A DNA stretch of 17,748 bases from Acetofilamentum sp. (GTDB lineage Bacteria > Bacteroidota > Bacteroidia > Bacteroidales > DTU049): positions 1 to 17,748 of the forward strand of contig DYON01000022.1 of assembly GCA_020720525.1 (NCBI GenBank). The letters run 5' to 3'. Both the position numbers and the translations under genes were made by a program. Below are positions 6,945 to 14,530 of this stretch, piece by piece. Position 1 is the first letter of the stretch. Every line of letters starts with the position of its first letter. The notes beneath the pieces were generated by a model. That model was not told the origin of the DNA. It saw only the letters and a list, made by a program, of their open reading frames with translations, and searched no databases.

Positions 6945-7796
6945 ATGATGCATAGTGGACTTTCTATTGAGCAAATTATTGAATACGCTCTCAAAGAAGA
7001 TATAGGAAACGGAGATCACACAACACTTAGTACTGTTTCGCCCGACAAACGTGGAAAAATGGCTCTTTATGTCAAAGAAGATGGCGTGCTTGCAGGAGTC
7101 GATCTTGCAAGAATGATTTTTCACCATTTTAACCCAGTCATTTCGTTGCAAATTTTTTTAAAAGATGGCGTTTTTGTAAAAAAAGGCGATATTGCTTTTG
7201 TGGTTGAAGGACCCGTTCAAGATTTGCTTACATGCGAGCGTTTGGTGCTTAACTTCATGCAGCGCCTAAGTGCTGTGGCTACCCGCACTCGCCAAATGGT
7301 CGATATTCTCGAAGGCACCCAAACCCGCATTCTCGATACACGAAAAACAACTCCTTTGCTTCGTGAACTCGAAAAAATGGCTGTTCGAATTGGTGGAGGG
7401 CACAACCATCGGTTTGGTTTGTTCGACATGATTTTAATAAAAGACAATCATGTCGATTTCGCTGGAGGAATTGCAAAAGCCTTAGATCAAGCAAAACAAT
7501 ATTTAATTGATAAAGATCTCAACCTCGATATTGAAATTGAGGTTCGAAATATGAAAGAACTTGCCGAAGCAATTGGCTGCGGTATTGCAAAAAGAATTCT
7601 ACTCGACAATTTTACTCCTTCGGCATTGAAAGAAGCTGTTGCTTTTGTGGCTCGACGAGCCGAAACTGAGGCCAGTGGGGGCATCACGCTCGATAACCTC
7701 CGTCAGTTTGCCGAAACTGGAGTCGATTATATTTCGTCTGGAGCATTAACGCATCATATTAAGAGTCTCGACCTAAGCCTGAAAGCCCTTGACTGA
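6945..7796 (+). CDS. nadC: Nicotinate-nucleotide pyrophosphorylase (carboxylating)
   Basis: Quinolinate phosphoribosyltransferase joins quinolinate and PRPP to give nicotinate mononucleotide, CO2 and PPi in de novo NAD synthesis. The 283 residues cover the full family length. The N-terminal domain has EDIGNGDHTT (18-27) and ERLVLNFMQRLSAVAT (98-113). The barrel carries DTRKTTP (131-137), the GGGHNHR stretch (150-156) and ILIKDNH (163-169), supplying the Arg, Lys and His residues of the active site. The C-terminal EASGGI and VDYISSGALTH bind phosphate. It starts 1 bp after the DUF4783 stop and overlaps the YihY gene by 8 bp, indicating one operon. No nadA or nadB is in the window. Confidence 0.98.
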   Translation: MMHSGLSIEQIIEYALKEDIGNGDHTTLSTVSPDKRGKMALYVKEDGVLAGVDLARMIFHHFNPVISLQIFLKDGVFVKKGDIAFVVEGPVQDLLTCERLVLNFMQRLSAVATRTRQMVDILEGTQTRILDTRKTTPLLRELEKMAVRIGGGHNHRFGLFDMILIKDNHVDFAGGIAKALDQAKQYLIDKDLNLDIEIEVRNMKELAEAIGCGIAKRILLDNFTPSALKEAVAFVARRAETEASGGITLDNLRQFAETGVDYISSGALTHHIKSLDLSLKALD

Positions 7797-8742
7797 AAAA
7801 AAGAGTAATAAAATAATACTAGCTCGCAAAGCTGTTTCCAACAAATGGGACAACTACTCCAAAAACCATCGTTTCCCTTGGAGTGGTGGTAAAACTATAT
7901 ACGCAGTTCTCAAGATAATGGGTGAGGGATTTCGCAACTCTGTTCTTGCAATGCGTGCTTCGGCTCTTGCATTTAAGTTTATGATGGCTGCCATACCTGC
8001 TCTTATATTAATGAATCTGACCATTCCAATTGTTCTTCCCAAAGCAAGTAAAGATGTATTGTTTTTAATTTTGAGCGAATTTCTGCCTTCGAATATTTTT
8101 GGGTCGATTCAAAAGCCGATGAGCGAGGTTTCTGGGAGTATGGATGGAGGCGTTATTTCTCTTACCATCTTTGCGACAATTTATTTTGCAGTGAATGGTA
8201 TGCGGGCTAGCATGGTTATTTTCAACGGATCGTATCATATCAAAGAAACCCGCCCCCTGTTGCGCCAATTTGCTGTAGCATTGCTTATGGTTGGTATTCT
8301 CATTGTGATTTCAGCAGTAGCGTCGTCGGTATTTTTGCTCAATCAGAAAGTGGTTCACTGGCTTCAGCTCAATCATGTATTGGGCTCGTTTTGGTCGGCG
8401 GGAATTGTTTTTGTTATCAAATACCTTTTCTTTTTCTTGTTTCTTTCGATGATACTTTCATGGATTTATTTTCTAGTACCTGCAAAAAAAACAAAATATC
8501 ATTTTTTCAGCCCTGGAAGTATTATTGCAGCATTTTTTTGCGTAGTAGCATCGGTTGGATTCGATGGTTTCATAAGCAATTTCACCAAATACAATGAAGT
8601 TTATGGTGCTATCTCAGCACTTTTTATTCTCATGTTGTTTTTGTTTATTCTATCTTTGATTTTTCTAATTGGTTTCGAAATTAATGCGGCCTTGTATTTT
8701 GGTGTGCATAACGATAGTAACCACGAAGACGATAATCTTTAA
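7789..8742 (+). CDS. YihY/BrkB-family membrane protein
   Basis: A 317-residue inner-membrane protein with about six membrane segments between residues 45 and 305. The conserved start of the family domain is visible as SVLAMRASALAFKFMMAAIPALILM, seen here in residues about 51-75, and the end as FDGFISNFTKYNEVYGAIS followed by a long hydrophobic helix pair. The family was once annotated as RNase BN; that was an error, and its role is still unclear. No ATG lies upstream of residue 44, so the start is probably the TTG at 7789, which overlaps the nadC stop region by 8 bp and retains the conserved lead-in. It is followed after 11 bp by the PPK2 gene. Confidence 0.87.
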   Translation: MTEKKSNKIILARKAVSNKWDNYSKNHRFPWSGGKTIYAVLKIMGEGFRNSVLAMRASALAFKFMMAAIPALILMNLTIPIVLPKASKDVLFLILSEFLPSNIFGSIQKPMSEVSGSMDGGVISLTIFATIYFAVNGMRASMVIFNGSYHIKETRPLLRQFAVALLMVGILIVISAVASSVFLLNQKVVHWLQLNHVLGSFWSAGIVFVIKYLFFFLFLSMILSWIYFLVPAKKTKYHFFSPGSIIAAFFCVVASVGFDGFISNFTKYNEVYGAISALFILMLFLFILSLIFLIGFEINAALYFGVHNDSNHEDDNL

Positions 8743-8753
8743 TTTTTAGTTTT

Positions 8754-9545
8754 ATGTTAGAGAAAATTTCAACAAAAGCCCCCAAAGGAGTCTCAAAAGA
8801 ATCGTTGTTAGAAAAATTTGATGAATTGATTTTGCGACTTCAGAAACTTCAATGTGCACTTTATGCCGAAAACAAACGTAGTTTGCTCATCGTATTGCAA
8901 GGAGTGGACGCTTCGGGTAAAGATAGCACAGTGAAGCATGTTTTCGGTAAAATAAATCCGATGGGTGTGCGTGTTAAGCCTTTTAAAAAACCCACTACCG
9001 AAGAGTATGCTTACGACTTTCTACGCCGAGTTCACAAACAAACTCCAGCATTTGGCCAAATTCACATATTCAATCGTTCGCACTACGAAGATATTTTGGT
9101 GCCCGAAGTACACAATATTCTATCGAATGATAAATTAAAACGCCGCTTCGAGTATATAAATAGTTTCGAGAATATGCTCGCCGATCATGGTACAGTGATT
9201 CTGAAATTTTACTTGCATATCTCGCGCGACGAACAAGTAAAGCGTTTTCAGCGACGGCTAACCAATCCTGAAAAATACTGGAAATACGACCCTGCCGACA
9301 TTTCCGAATCGAAGCAATGGGAACAATACATTAAAGTGTATGAACAGATTTTCAAAAAGTGCAGCCCCGAATTGCCATGGACTATTATTCCTGCCGACGA
9401 TAAATGGTATCGAAACTATTTGATAGCAAAACAAGTTGTTGAAGCGCTCGAAGAAATGAATCCTCAATATCCAAAAGGTTACTTCGACGACGAAAACAAT
9501 CGGCGTGAAGCTGAAATAGCGTTGGAAGAATACAAAAACAGATAG
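8754..9545 (+). CDS. PPK2-family polyphosphate:nucleotide phosphotransferase, class III-like
   Basis: A 263-residue cytosolic enzyme that transfers phosphate between polyphosphate and nucleotides. Walker A is GVDASGKDST (50-59). Walker B is IFNRSHYEDI (105-114). The lid contributes RFQRRL and PEKYWKYDPADI. The stretch FKKPTTEEYAYDFLRRVH (77-94) resembles class III PPK2 enzymes, which use both AMP and ADP as acceptors and so can make ATP from AMP. The class assignment is by motif resemblance only. It is the last gene of the DUF4783-nadC-YihY run. It could serve to recharge adenylates from stored polyphosphate; the adenylate kinase array starts about 2.2 kb downstream. Confidence 0.93.
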   Translation: MLEKISTKAPKGVSKESLLEKFDELILRLQKLQCALYAENKRSLLIVLQGVDASGKDSTVKHVFGKINPMGVRVKPFKKPTTEEYAYDFLRRVHKQTPAFGQIHIFNRSHYEDILVPEVHNILSNDKLKRRFEYINSFENMLADHGTVILKFYLHISRDEQVKRFQRRLTNPEKYWKYDPADISESKQWEQYIKVYEQIFKKCSPELPWTIIPADDKWYRNYLIAKQVVEALEEMNPQYPKGYFDDENNRREAEIALEEYKNR

Positions 9546-9583
9546 AACCGAAAACTGTTTGAGCTGCTCCGAAAAAGATCTTG

Positions 9584-10408
9584 CTATTTGTCGCTAAGAT
9601 GTTTTTTTAACAACTCTTCGACATACAATAAGTTTTCTGGTTTTTGGCAATTGAAGACGCTTTTTTTATTTTGCTTTTTGCAAAGTATTTCCCACTCACT
9701 TGACCGCCTTCGGGCTGCGTAGCCAAATAAATGCTGGTTTGTGCTCCTTTTTCGGGCGATATGGTGATAAGTTTGGTTAGTCCTTTCATAAAGCTCGGGA
9801 ATTTATCAAAAAGATTGGTGCTAAATACTCCAGGATGCTATGCATTTACTTTCATATTGTCGCTGGCATAATCGTGCGCAAGCAGTTTTGGTTGCCAAAA
9901 GTATATTTAGCTTTGAGTTTCCGTATGCTCCAATGTGGCGGTACTTAATTCTTGATTCGGGATCGGCAGGAACTATTTTCCCCATCATGTGAGCTGCACT
10001 CGAAACATTTATTACTCTTGCTTCGTCCGATTTTTTTAGCTGAGGATGTAGCAGCTTTGTTTGGTAAACTGGCGCTATAAAATTCACCATAAACATTTGC
10101 TCTTTGCCATCGGGTGTTTCTTTGAATGTGGTTTCCCAGGTGCCTGCGTTGTTAATCAAAACGTCGATTTGTGGAAACTCTGAAGCTATATTTGAAGAGC
10201 ATTGTTTTATTGAATTGAACGATTGTAAATCGCACAAAAAGCCTGTTATTTCCTTGTTCCCACTTTTTTCTTTAAGCAACGAAATTGTGTTCATCCCTTT
10301 TATTTCGTCGCGGTAGGTGATTCCATTCTTCCACCCCAGTTTGGCTAAATGCAGAGCTGTTTCATATCCAATTCCTGAAGTTGCTCCCGTTATTATTGCG
10401 TTTTTCAT
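9584..10408 (-). pseudogene. Decayed short-chain dehydrogenase/reductase (SDR)
   Basis: A full-length SDR of about 275 codons can be pieced together from ATG 10408 to TAG 9584, but it is broken three times. The first part keeps TGATSGIG (7-14, NAD(P) binding), LINNAG, NVSSAA and the catalytic YGNSK. A frameshift follows near 9884-9890 at an AAAA run. The protein then continues in another frame as LLAHDYASDNMKVNA, an in-frame TAG at 9840-9838, then HPGVFSTNLFDKFPSFMKG. A second frameshift at an AAAA run near 9633-9636 restores the first frame for the end, LLYVEELLKKHLSDK. It resembles retinol-dehydrogenase-like SDRs of broad specificity. The two frameshifts alone could be sequencing errors at short homopolymers, but the nonsense codon argues for true decay. 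Confidence 0.85.
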
Positions 10409-10517
10409 TGTTGTTGTTTTGTTGAAATTCGATGTCAAAAAGCCTGTCCACAGTTTATTCGGCAATTTTGTCATGATTAATAATAGTCGAAAAAACATTT
10501 ACCGACTTAATAATGAC

Positions 10518-10525
10518 TAATTTTG
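10518..10525 (+). promoter_or_regulatory. -7 box for the collagen-linker lipoprotein gene
   Basis: TAATTTTG fits TAnnTTTG and ends 24 nt before the ATG at 10550. An imperfect -33 element, TTTA (10498-10501), lies 16 nt upstream. Confidence 0.45.
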
Positions 10526-10549
10526 CACACTAATTACAAATCTGTTTCT

Positions 10550-11056
10550 ATGAAAAAGTTGTTTTTTATGCTTGGCACAATAGCTGCCTTGACCTTCATG
10601 TTTTCATGCAAAGGTACCGAAGGCCCCGCTGATCCAACTGGACCTACTGGTCACACTGGAAACGAAGAAGTTTATTTGTATTCCTTTGGTTCACTTCTTT
10701 ATGGGTCGATGAATGGATATTATAATTCCTATTCGTTTGGTACTTTGCCTAAAAGTACAATCGATAAAAGCTTGATTTTGGCGTATTATTACACCGCCGA
10801 TTGGGGCGACTGGAACACTGTAAATGGACCTGGCCCTGGTGGTGATTATCAAAGTGTAATGTATTATCACGAAGCTGATTCAACCGTGAAAATATATTTC
10901 TTGAATGGCGACGGTTCGGGATACACTGGCGCAGACGTGACTTGGGATTCAACGAAAATATATTTGATTCCACCATCAATCATGCGTGCTGCAGAACAGC
11001 AGAATGTCGATTTTTCGAACATGAGGCAAGTTGACCGTTTTATCAACGAAAAGTAA
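10550..11056 (+). CDS. Predicted lipoprotein with a short collagen-like Gly-X-Y linker
   Basis: A 168-residue protein with no recognised domain. It has a lipoprotein signal (MKKLFFMLGTIAALTFMFSC, Cys20 as lipid anchor). Directly after come imperfect Gly-X-Y triplets, GTEGPADPTGPTGHTG (residues 22-37), a linker found after the lipobox in many Bacteroidota surface lipoproteins. The remainder (about 40-168) is rich in Tyr, Gly, Ser and Asp with alternating beta-strand character. I used ATG 10550, which gives a clean signal; the ATG at 10523 lies next to the -7 box and would fall at or before the transcript start. It stands alone, ending in a strong terminator. Confidence 0.8.
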   Translation: MKKLFFMLGTIAALTFMFSCKGTEGPADPTGPTGHTGNEEVYLYSFGSLLYGSMNGYYNSYSFGTLPKSTIDKSLILAYYYTADWGDWNTVNGPGPGGDYQSVMYYHEADSTVKIYFLNGDGSGYTGADVTWDSTKIYLIPPSIMRAAEQQNVDFSNMRQVDRFINEK

Positions 11057-11095
11057 TTCAAAAAAGCCACCCATTTCGGAGTGGTTTTTTTTGAA
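11057..11095 (+). terminator. Intrinsic terminator after the lipoprotein gene
   Basis: Starting 1 bp after the stop codon, TTCAAAAAA-G-CCAC pairs with GTGGTTTTTTTTGAA across a loop of about ten bases. The stem has one unpaired G and ends in a run of eight T. The symmetric A and T tracts would allow termination in both directions. Confidence 0.8.
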
Positions 11096-11201
11096 TGATA
11101 ACAGCTTATACTGAACTCGCTTATTAGAAGTCGTTGAAGTGCAAGTCCATTGCCATGAAGACCCCCAAGCAGCATCTCTCTGCTTTCTCAAACAAAATCA
11201 C

Positions 11202-11209
11202 TACCTTTG
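11202..11209 (+). promoter_or_regulatory. Promoter -7 box of the hpt-adk-obg operon
   Basis: TACCTTTG fits TAnnTTTG, 17 nt upstream of the hpt ATG. The -33 region has no exact TTTG (TTTC at 11184-11187 is the nearest). A second match, TAATTTTG (11215-11222), is only 4 nt from the ATG and is less likely to be used. Confidence 0.5.
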
Positions 11210-11226
11210 ACCTTTAATTTTGGGAA

Positions 11227-11763
11227 ATGAACTCCGTAATTGTAAACAACCTCAGATTCAATCTGTACCTTCGCCACGAAGAAGTGATTGCATCAATTGA
11301 GAAATTGGCACTGCAACTCAATAAGGATTTAAAAGACAAAGATCCACTTTTTATTGTGGTACTTAATGGCGCTTTTGTTTTTGCATCAGAACTTATTACA
11401 AGGTTCGAAGGCAATTGCGATGTTACTTTTGTTCGCCTTGCAAGCTACGAAGGTACCGAAAGCACCAATTCGGTTCGTGAGCTAATGAACCTTACCGAAA
11501 ATGTCGAAAATCGTACAGTTGTAATTGTTGAAGATATCATCGACACTGGCTTGACCATACTAATGGCAAAAGACAAAATTAAAGCTGCGGGAGCTACCGA
11601 CGTTTATATTGCCACATTGCTTTATAAACCAAAGGCTTTCAAACACAATTATTACATTCACTATGTTGGTGTTGAGATTCCAAACGATTTTATTGTTGGT
11701 TTTGGTCTCGATTTCGATGGAAAAGGCAGAAATTTGCGCGATATTTACAAAATTGCTGAATAG
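11227..11763 (+). CDS. hpt: Hypoxanthine phosphoribosyltransferase
   Basis: A purine-salvage enzyme converting hypoxanthine (and often guanine) plus PRPP to IMP (or GMP). It has 178 residues, the normal length. The PRPP-binding loop is VVIVEDIIDTGLT (98-110), with the Glu-Asp pair at 102-103. LNGAFVFASEL (46-56) forms the pyrophosphate loop, LASYEG (71-76) the flexible active-site loop, and the C-terminal FIVGFGLDFDG the base-binding region. It is the first gene of a tightly spaced operon: the adenylate kinase fusion gene starts 2 bp after its stop, so the purine salvage product and the adenylate kinases are co-expressed. Confidence 0.97.
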   Translation: MNSVIVNNLRFNLYLRHEEVIASIEKLALQLNKDLKDKDPLFIVVLNGAFVFASELITRFEGNCDVTFVRLASYEGTESTNSVRELMNLTENVENRTVVIVEDIIDTGLTILMAKDKIKAAGATDVYIATLLYKPKAFKHNYYIHYVGVEIPNDFIVGFGLDFDGKGRNLRDIYKIAE

Positions 11764-11765
11764 TT

Positions 11766-12938
11766 ATGATTAACATTGCTTTGTTTGGCCCTCCAGGCTG
11801 TGGAAAAGGAACTCAATCGAAAAAATTACTCGAAAAGTATAAGCTCACCTACATCAGTACTGGTGATATGCTGCGCGAGGAAATTGCAAATCAAACTCCG
11901 CTTGGAATGCAAGCTAAATCTGTTATTGAAAAAGGTGGATTGGCTTCCGACGATATCATTGTTCAGATTATTGAGAATAAAATCAATACCAATCCTGATA
12001 GCAATGGTTTTTTGCTCGATGGTTTCCCTCGTACTGTTGTGCAAGCTTATATTCTTGAAGGGTTGATGCTGCGTATGAACACCTCGCTTACATGTATGAT
12101 AAGCCTCGATGTTCCACGCGAAATTCTTATTGAACGAATGACCGAACGTGCTTCGCGAGAGAATCGTGCCGACGATAAAAGTATGGACATCATTCAATTT
12201 CGTTTGCAGGAATACGAAGACAAAACGCGTCCGGTGGCTGAATTCTACAGCGAGATGGGAAAATTTAACCCAATCGATGGTACAGGTTCGCTCGACGATG
12301 TATTCGATAGAATTGAGTCTGTGATTCAGAAATCGCTCGAAAATATTTGGCTCAATTTCATCCTTTTCGGGCCTCCAGGCTCAGGAAAAGGAACACAAGC
12401 AAAAAAACTTGCTCAAGAATTCAATCTGGTGTATGTTTCAACCGGTGAGCTTATGCGTAAAGAGGTTGCAAGCGATACCAACTTAGGGCGAATAGTAAAA
12501 CCATATTTGGAAAGTGGCGATATTGTTCCCGACGAAATTGCCATTAAACTGATTGAGGAGAAAATCAAACAGAATCATAATGCCAAAGGCTTCATTTTTA
12601 AAGGTTTTCCACTCACAATTGCACAAGCATACATACTTGATGGACTTCTTCAAAAAATGGGTGGACATGTTTCGTGTGTGTATGAATTTACTTCGCCCAC
12701 CTTGCAATGTATTAAACGACTTACAGCTCGTTCTAAAACTACGAATGCTCGTTCGTACGACATGAATATGGAAGTAATAATTCATCGATTGGAAGTTTTT
12801 GAGCAACGGACAGTAACCTTGAAAGAATATTACAGCAAAAAGAACCTCCTTAAAACTGTTGATGGGGCTGGAGATGAAGATGAAGTATTCAACAGTTTAA
12901 GTGGCGCTATTGCCAAAGCATTAAAAAATCTTAGATAG
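11766..12938 (+). CDS. Tandem adenylate kinase fusion: active-type module plus degenerate module
   Basis: Adenylate kinase interconverts ATP + AMP and 2 ADP; normal bacterial enzymes have about 190-220 residues, while this has 390, made of two complete modules. Module 1 (1-193) has GPPGCGKGTQ (8-17), STGDMLR (31-37), DGFPRT (85-90), Arg124, Arg128, NRADD (133-137) and Arg146, all the residues expected of an active short-lid enzyme. Module 2 (195-390) keeps the P-loop GPPGSGKGTQ (202-211), Arg231 and Arg341, but reads STGEL for STGDM, KGFPLT (279-284) for DGFPRT, and ARSYD where DD is expected. Those lost residues bind Mg2+/nucleotide and the AMP phosphate, so module 2 is probably unable to phosphorylate AMP. 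Trp195 sits where a start Met would be, which marks an old gene fusion. A third adk follows after 2 bp. Confidence 0.93.
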   Translation: MINIALFGPPGCGKGTQSKKLLEKYKLTYISTGDMLREEIANQTPLGMQAKSVIEKGGLASDDIIVQIIENKINTNPDSNGFLLDGFPRTVVQAYILEGLMLRMNTSLTCMISLDVPREILIERMTERASRENRADDKSMDIIQFRLQEYEDKTRPVAEFYSEMGKFNPIDGTGSLDDVFDRIESVIQKSLENIWLNFILFGPPGSGKGTQAKKLAQEFNLVYVSTGELMRKEVASDTNLGRIVKPYLESGDIVPDEIAIKLIEEKIKQNHNAKGFIFKGFPLTIAQAYILDGLLQKMGGHVSCVYEFTSPTLQCIKRLTARSKTTNARSYDMNMEVIIHRLEVFEQRTVTLKEYYSKKNLLKTVDGAGDEDEVFNSLSGAIAKALKNLR

Positions 12939-12940
12939 CA

Positions 12941-13519
12941 ATGTTCAATATGGTGGTTTTTGGCCCTCCTGGATGTGGAAAGGGTACTCAGGCTGCAAAA
13001 ATTGTTGAGAAATACGGTTTTTTGCATGTATCTACTGGCGATATCATTCGCAGGCAGATATCGAAAGGAACTGCCATGGGACAATTGCTCGAAAAATTCA
13101 CTGCCCGCGGATTGCTTGTGCCCGACTCTATTATTTTAAAAGAAATCTGGAGGTTTGCACTCGAACATCAATACGAAAAAGGTATTATTTTCGATGGTTT
13201 TCCACGCAACTTGTATCAAGCTCAAATGCTCGACCGCATTTTCAACAAAAAAGAAATGCGTATTAACTTGGTTGTTTCGATCGATGTTCACGAAGATGAA
13301 CTTATGCGCCGTGTTATTGAGCGTGGAAAAACTTCGGGACGTATTGACGATAATGCCGAAGTGATGCACAATAGATTGCTGGTTTATTTTAGTCAAACAC
13401 AACCTGTAATTGAATATTACAGAAAAAACAAGCGTCTCGAAACAGTTCATGGCATTCAACCTGTCGAACAAGTAGCTTCGCATATCGATGCCGCATTACA
13501 AAAACGTCTCTCAATCTGA
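12941..13519 (+). CDS. adk: Adenylate kinase, third tandem copy
   Basis: A stand-alone 192-residue adenylate kinase of the short-lid type. All main motifs are intact: GPPGCGKGTQ (8-17), STGDIIR (31-37), DGFPRN (85-90), Arg124, Arg128, the lid SGRIDDN (132-138) and the following NRLLVYF. It aligns without gaps to module 1 of the upstream fusion protein through residue 137, but is clearly diverged from it, so the duplication is old. This copy or module 1 (or both) must supply the essential activity; which is the ancestral adk cannot be told here. Start ATG 12941 (an in-frame ATG also lies at 12950). It begins 2 bp after the fusion gene and ends 12 bp before obg. Confidence 0.95.
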   Translation: MFNMVVFGPPGCGKGTQAAKIVEKYGFLHVSTGDIIRRQISKGTAMGQLLEKFTARGLLVPDSIILKEIWRFALEHQYEKGIIFDGFPRNLYQAQMLDRIFNKKEMRINLVVSIDVHEDELMRRVIERGKTSGRIDDNAEVMHNRLLVYFSQTQPVIEYYRKNKRLETVHGIQPVEQVASHIDAALQKRLSI

Positions 13520-13531
13520 CCCCAAAATATT

Positions 13532-14530
13532 ATGTCCGAAAGCAATTTTATCGATTATGTGAAAATCTTTTGTCGCAGCGGAAAAGGCGGCGGAGGCTCT
13601 GCACATTTCTACCGTTCGAAGAAAACCCCAAAAGGTGGACCCGATGGAGGTAATGGAGGTAGGGGAGGTCATGTTATTGTAAGGGGAAACGCCCAACTAT
13701 GGACACTTTTGCATCTAAAATATACCAAGCATGTTTTGGCCGAAGATGGTCAATATGGCTCCGAAAATCGTAAAACGGGTCGCGAAGGGAAAGATAAAGT
13801 CATCGAAGTCCCATTGGGAACTGTTGTTCGCGATGCCGAAACAAATGACTATCTTTTCGAAATCACCAACGACAAGGAAGAAATCATTCTTCATGCTGGT
13901 GGACGTGGTGGTATGGGCAACGACTTTTTCAAAACACCCACTTTGCAAGCTCCTAGGTTTGCTCAACCTGGCGAACCATGTATTGAATCGTGGGCAATTT
14001 TTGAGCTTAAATTGCTTGCAGATGTAGGTTTGGTTGGGTTTCCCAATGCTGGAAAATCTACTTTATTGTCTGTTATTTCGGCTGCAAAACCCGAAATTGC
14101 TGATTATCCGTTCACAACTTTGGTTCCCAACTTGGGAGTTGTTCCTTACCGCGACGATCGCTCATTTGTGATGGCCGATATTCCAGGTATTATTGAAGGA
14201 GCTCACGAAGGTAGGGGACTAGGACTCCGCTTTCTTCGACATATTGAACGCAATAGCATTTTATTGTTTATGATTCCTGCCGATTCCGAAGATCATTTAA
14301 AAGAATACAAAATTCTTGTAAATGAGCTTAAATTGTACAATCCGCAGCTTCTCGACAAGGAGCGACTTGTTACCATCTCTAAATGCGACTTGATTGATGA
14401 ATCGACTCAGAAGAAAATAGCAACACGTCTCAAAAATCACAAACCCATCTTTTTCTCGTCTGTTTCTGCTGTTGGATTGGCCGAGCTTAAGGATGAATTG
14501 TGGAAAAAACTGATGAGCGCCAATGATTAG
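13532..14530 (+). CDS. obg: Obg/CgtA GTPase
   Basis: An essential GTPase that acts in 50S ribosomal subunit assembly and stress response. The 332 residues comprise the glycine-rich Obg fold (1-160, with GKGGGGSAHF, GGPDGGNGGRGG and HAGGRGGMGN) and the G domain. G1 is GFPNAGKST (169-177), switch I DYPFTT (191-196), G3 DIPG (216-219) and G4 SKCD (283-286). The Ser in place of Asn in G4 is usual for Bacteroidota Obg. There is no C-terminal OCT extension, giving a shorter protein than in E. coli (390). The adk-obg order is common in this phylum. The stop overlaps the start of the PAP2 gene by 8 bp. Confidence 0.98.
   Translation: MSESNFIDYVKIFCRSGKGGGGSAHFYRSKKTPKGGPDGGNGGRGGHVIVRGNAQLWTLLHLKYTKHVLAEDGQYGSENRKTGREGKDKVIEVPLGTVVRDAETNDYLFEITNDKEEIILHAGGRGGMGNDFFKTPTLQAPRFAQPGEPCIESWAIFELKLLADVGLVGFPNAGKSTLLSVISAAKPEIADYPFTTLVPNLGVVPYRDDRSFVMADIPGIIEGAHEGRGLGLRFLRHIERNSILLFMIPADSEDHLKEYKILVNELKLYNPQLLDKERLVTISKCDLIDESTQKKIATRLKNHKPIFFSSVSAVGLAELKDELWKKLMSAND

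Noticed and set aside
9607..9789. 60-codon minus-strand ORF as an independent small gene
   Set aside because: Its product continues the SDR sequence after a frameshift; it is a fragment of the pseudogene.
14378..14389. SKCD instead of NKxD in Obg G4 as an inactivating change
   Set aside because: Ser at this position is usual in Bacteroidota Obg; other G motifs are intact.
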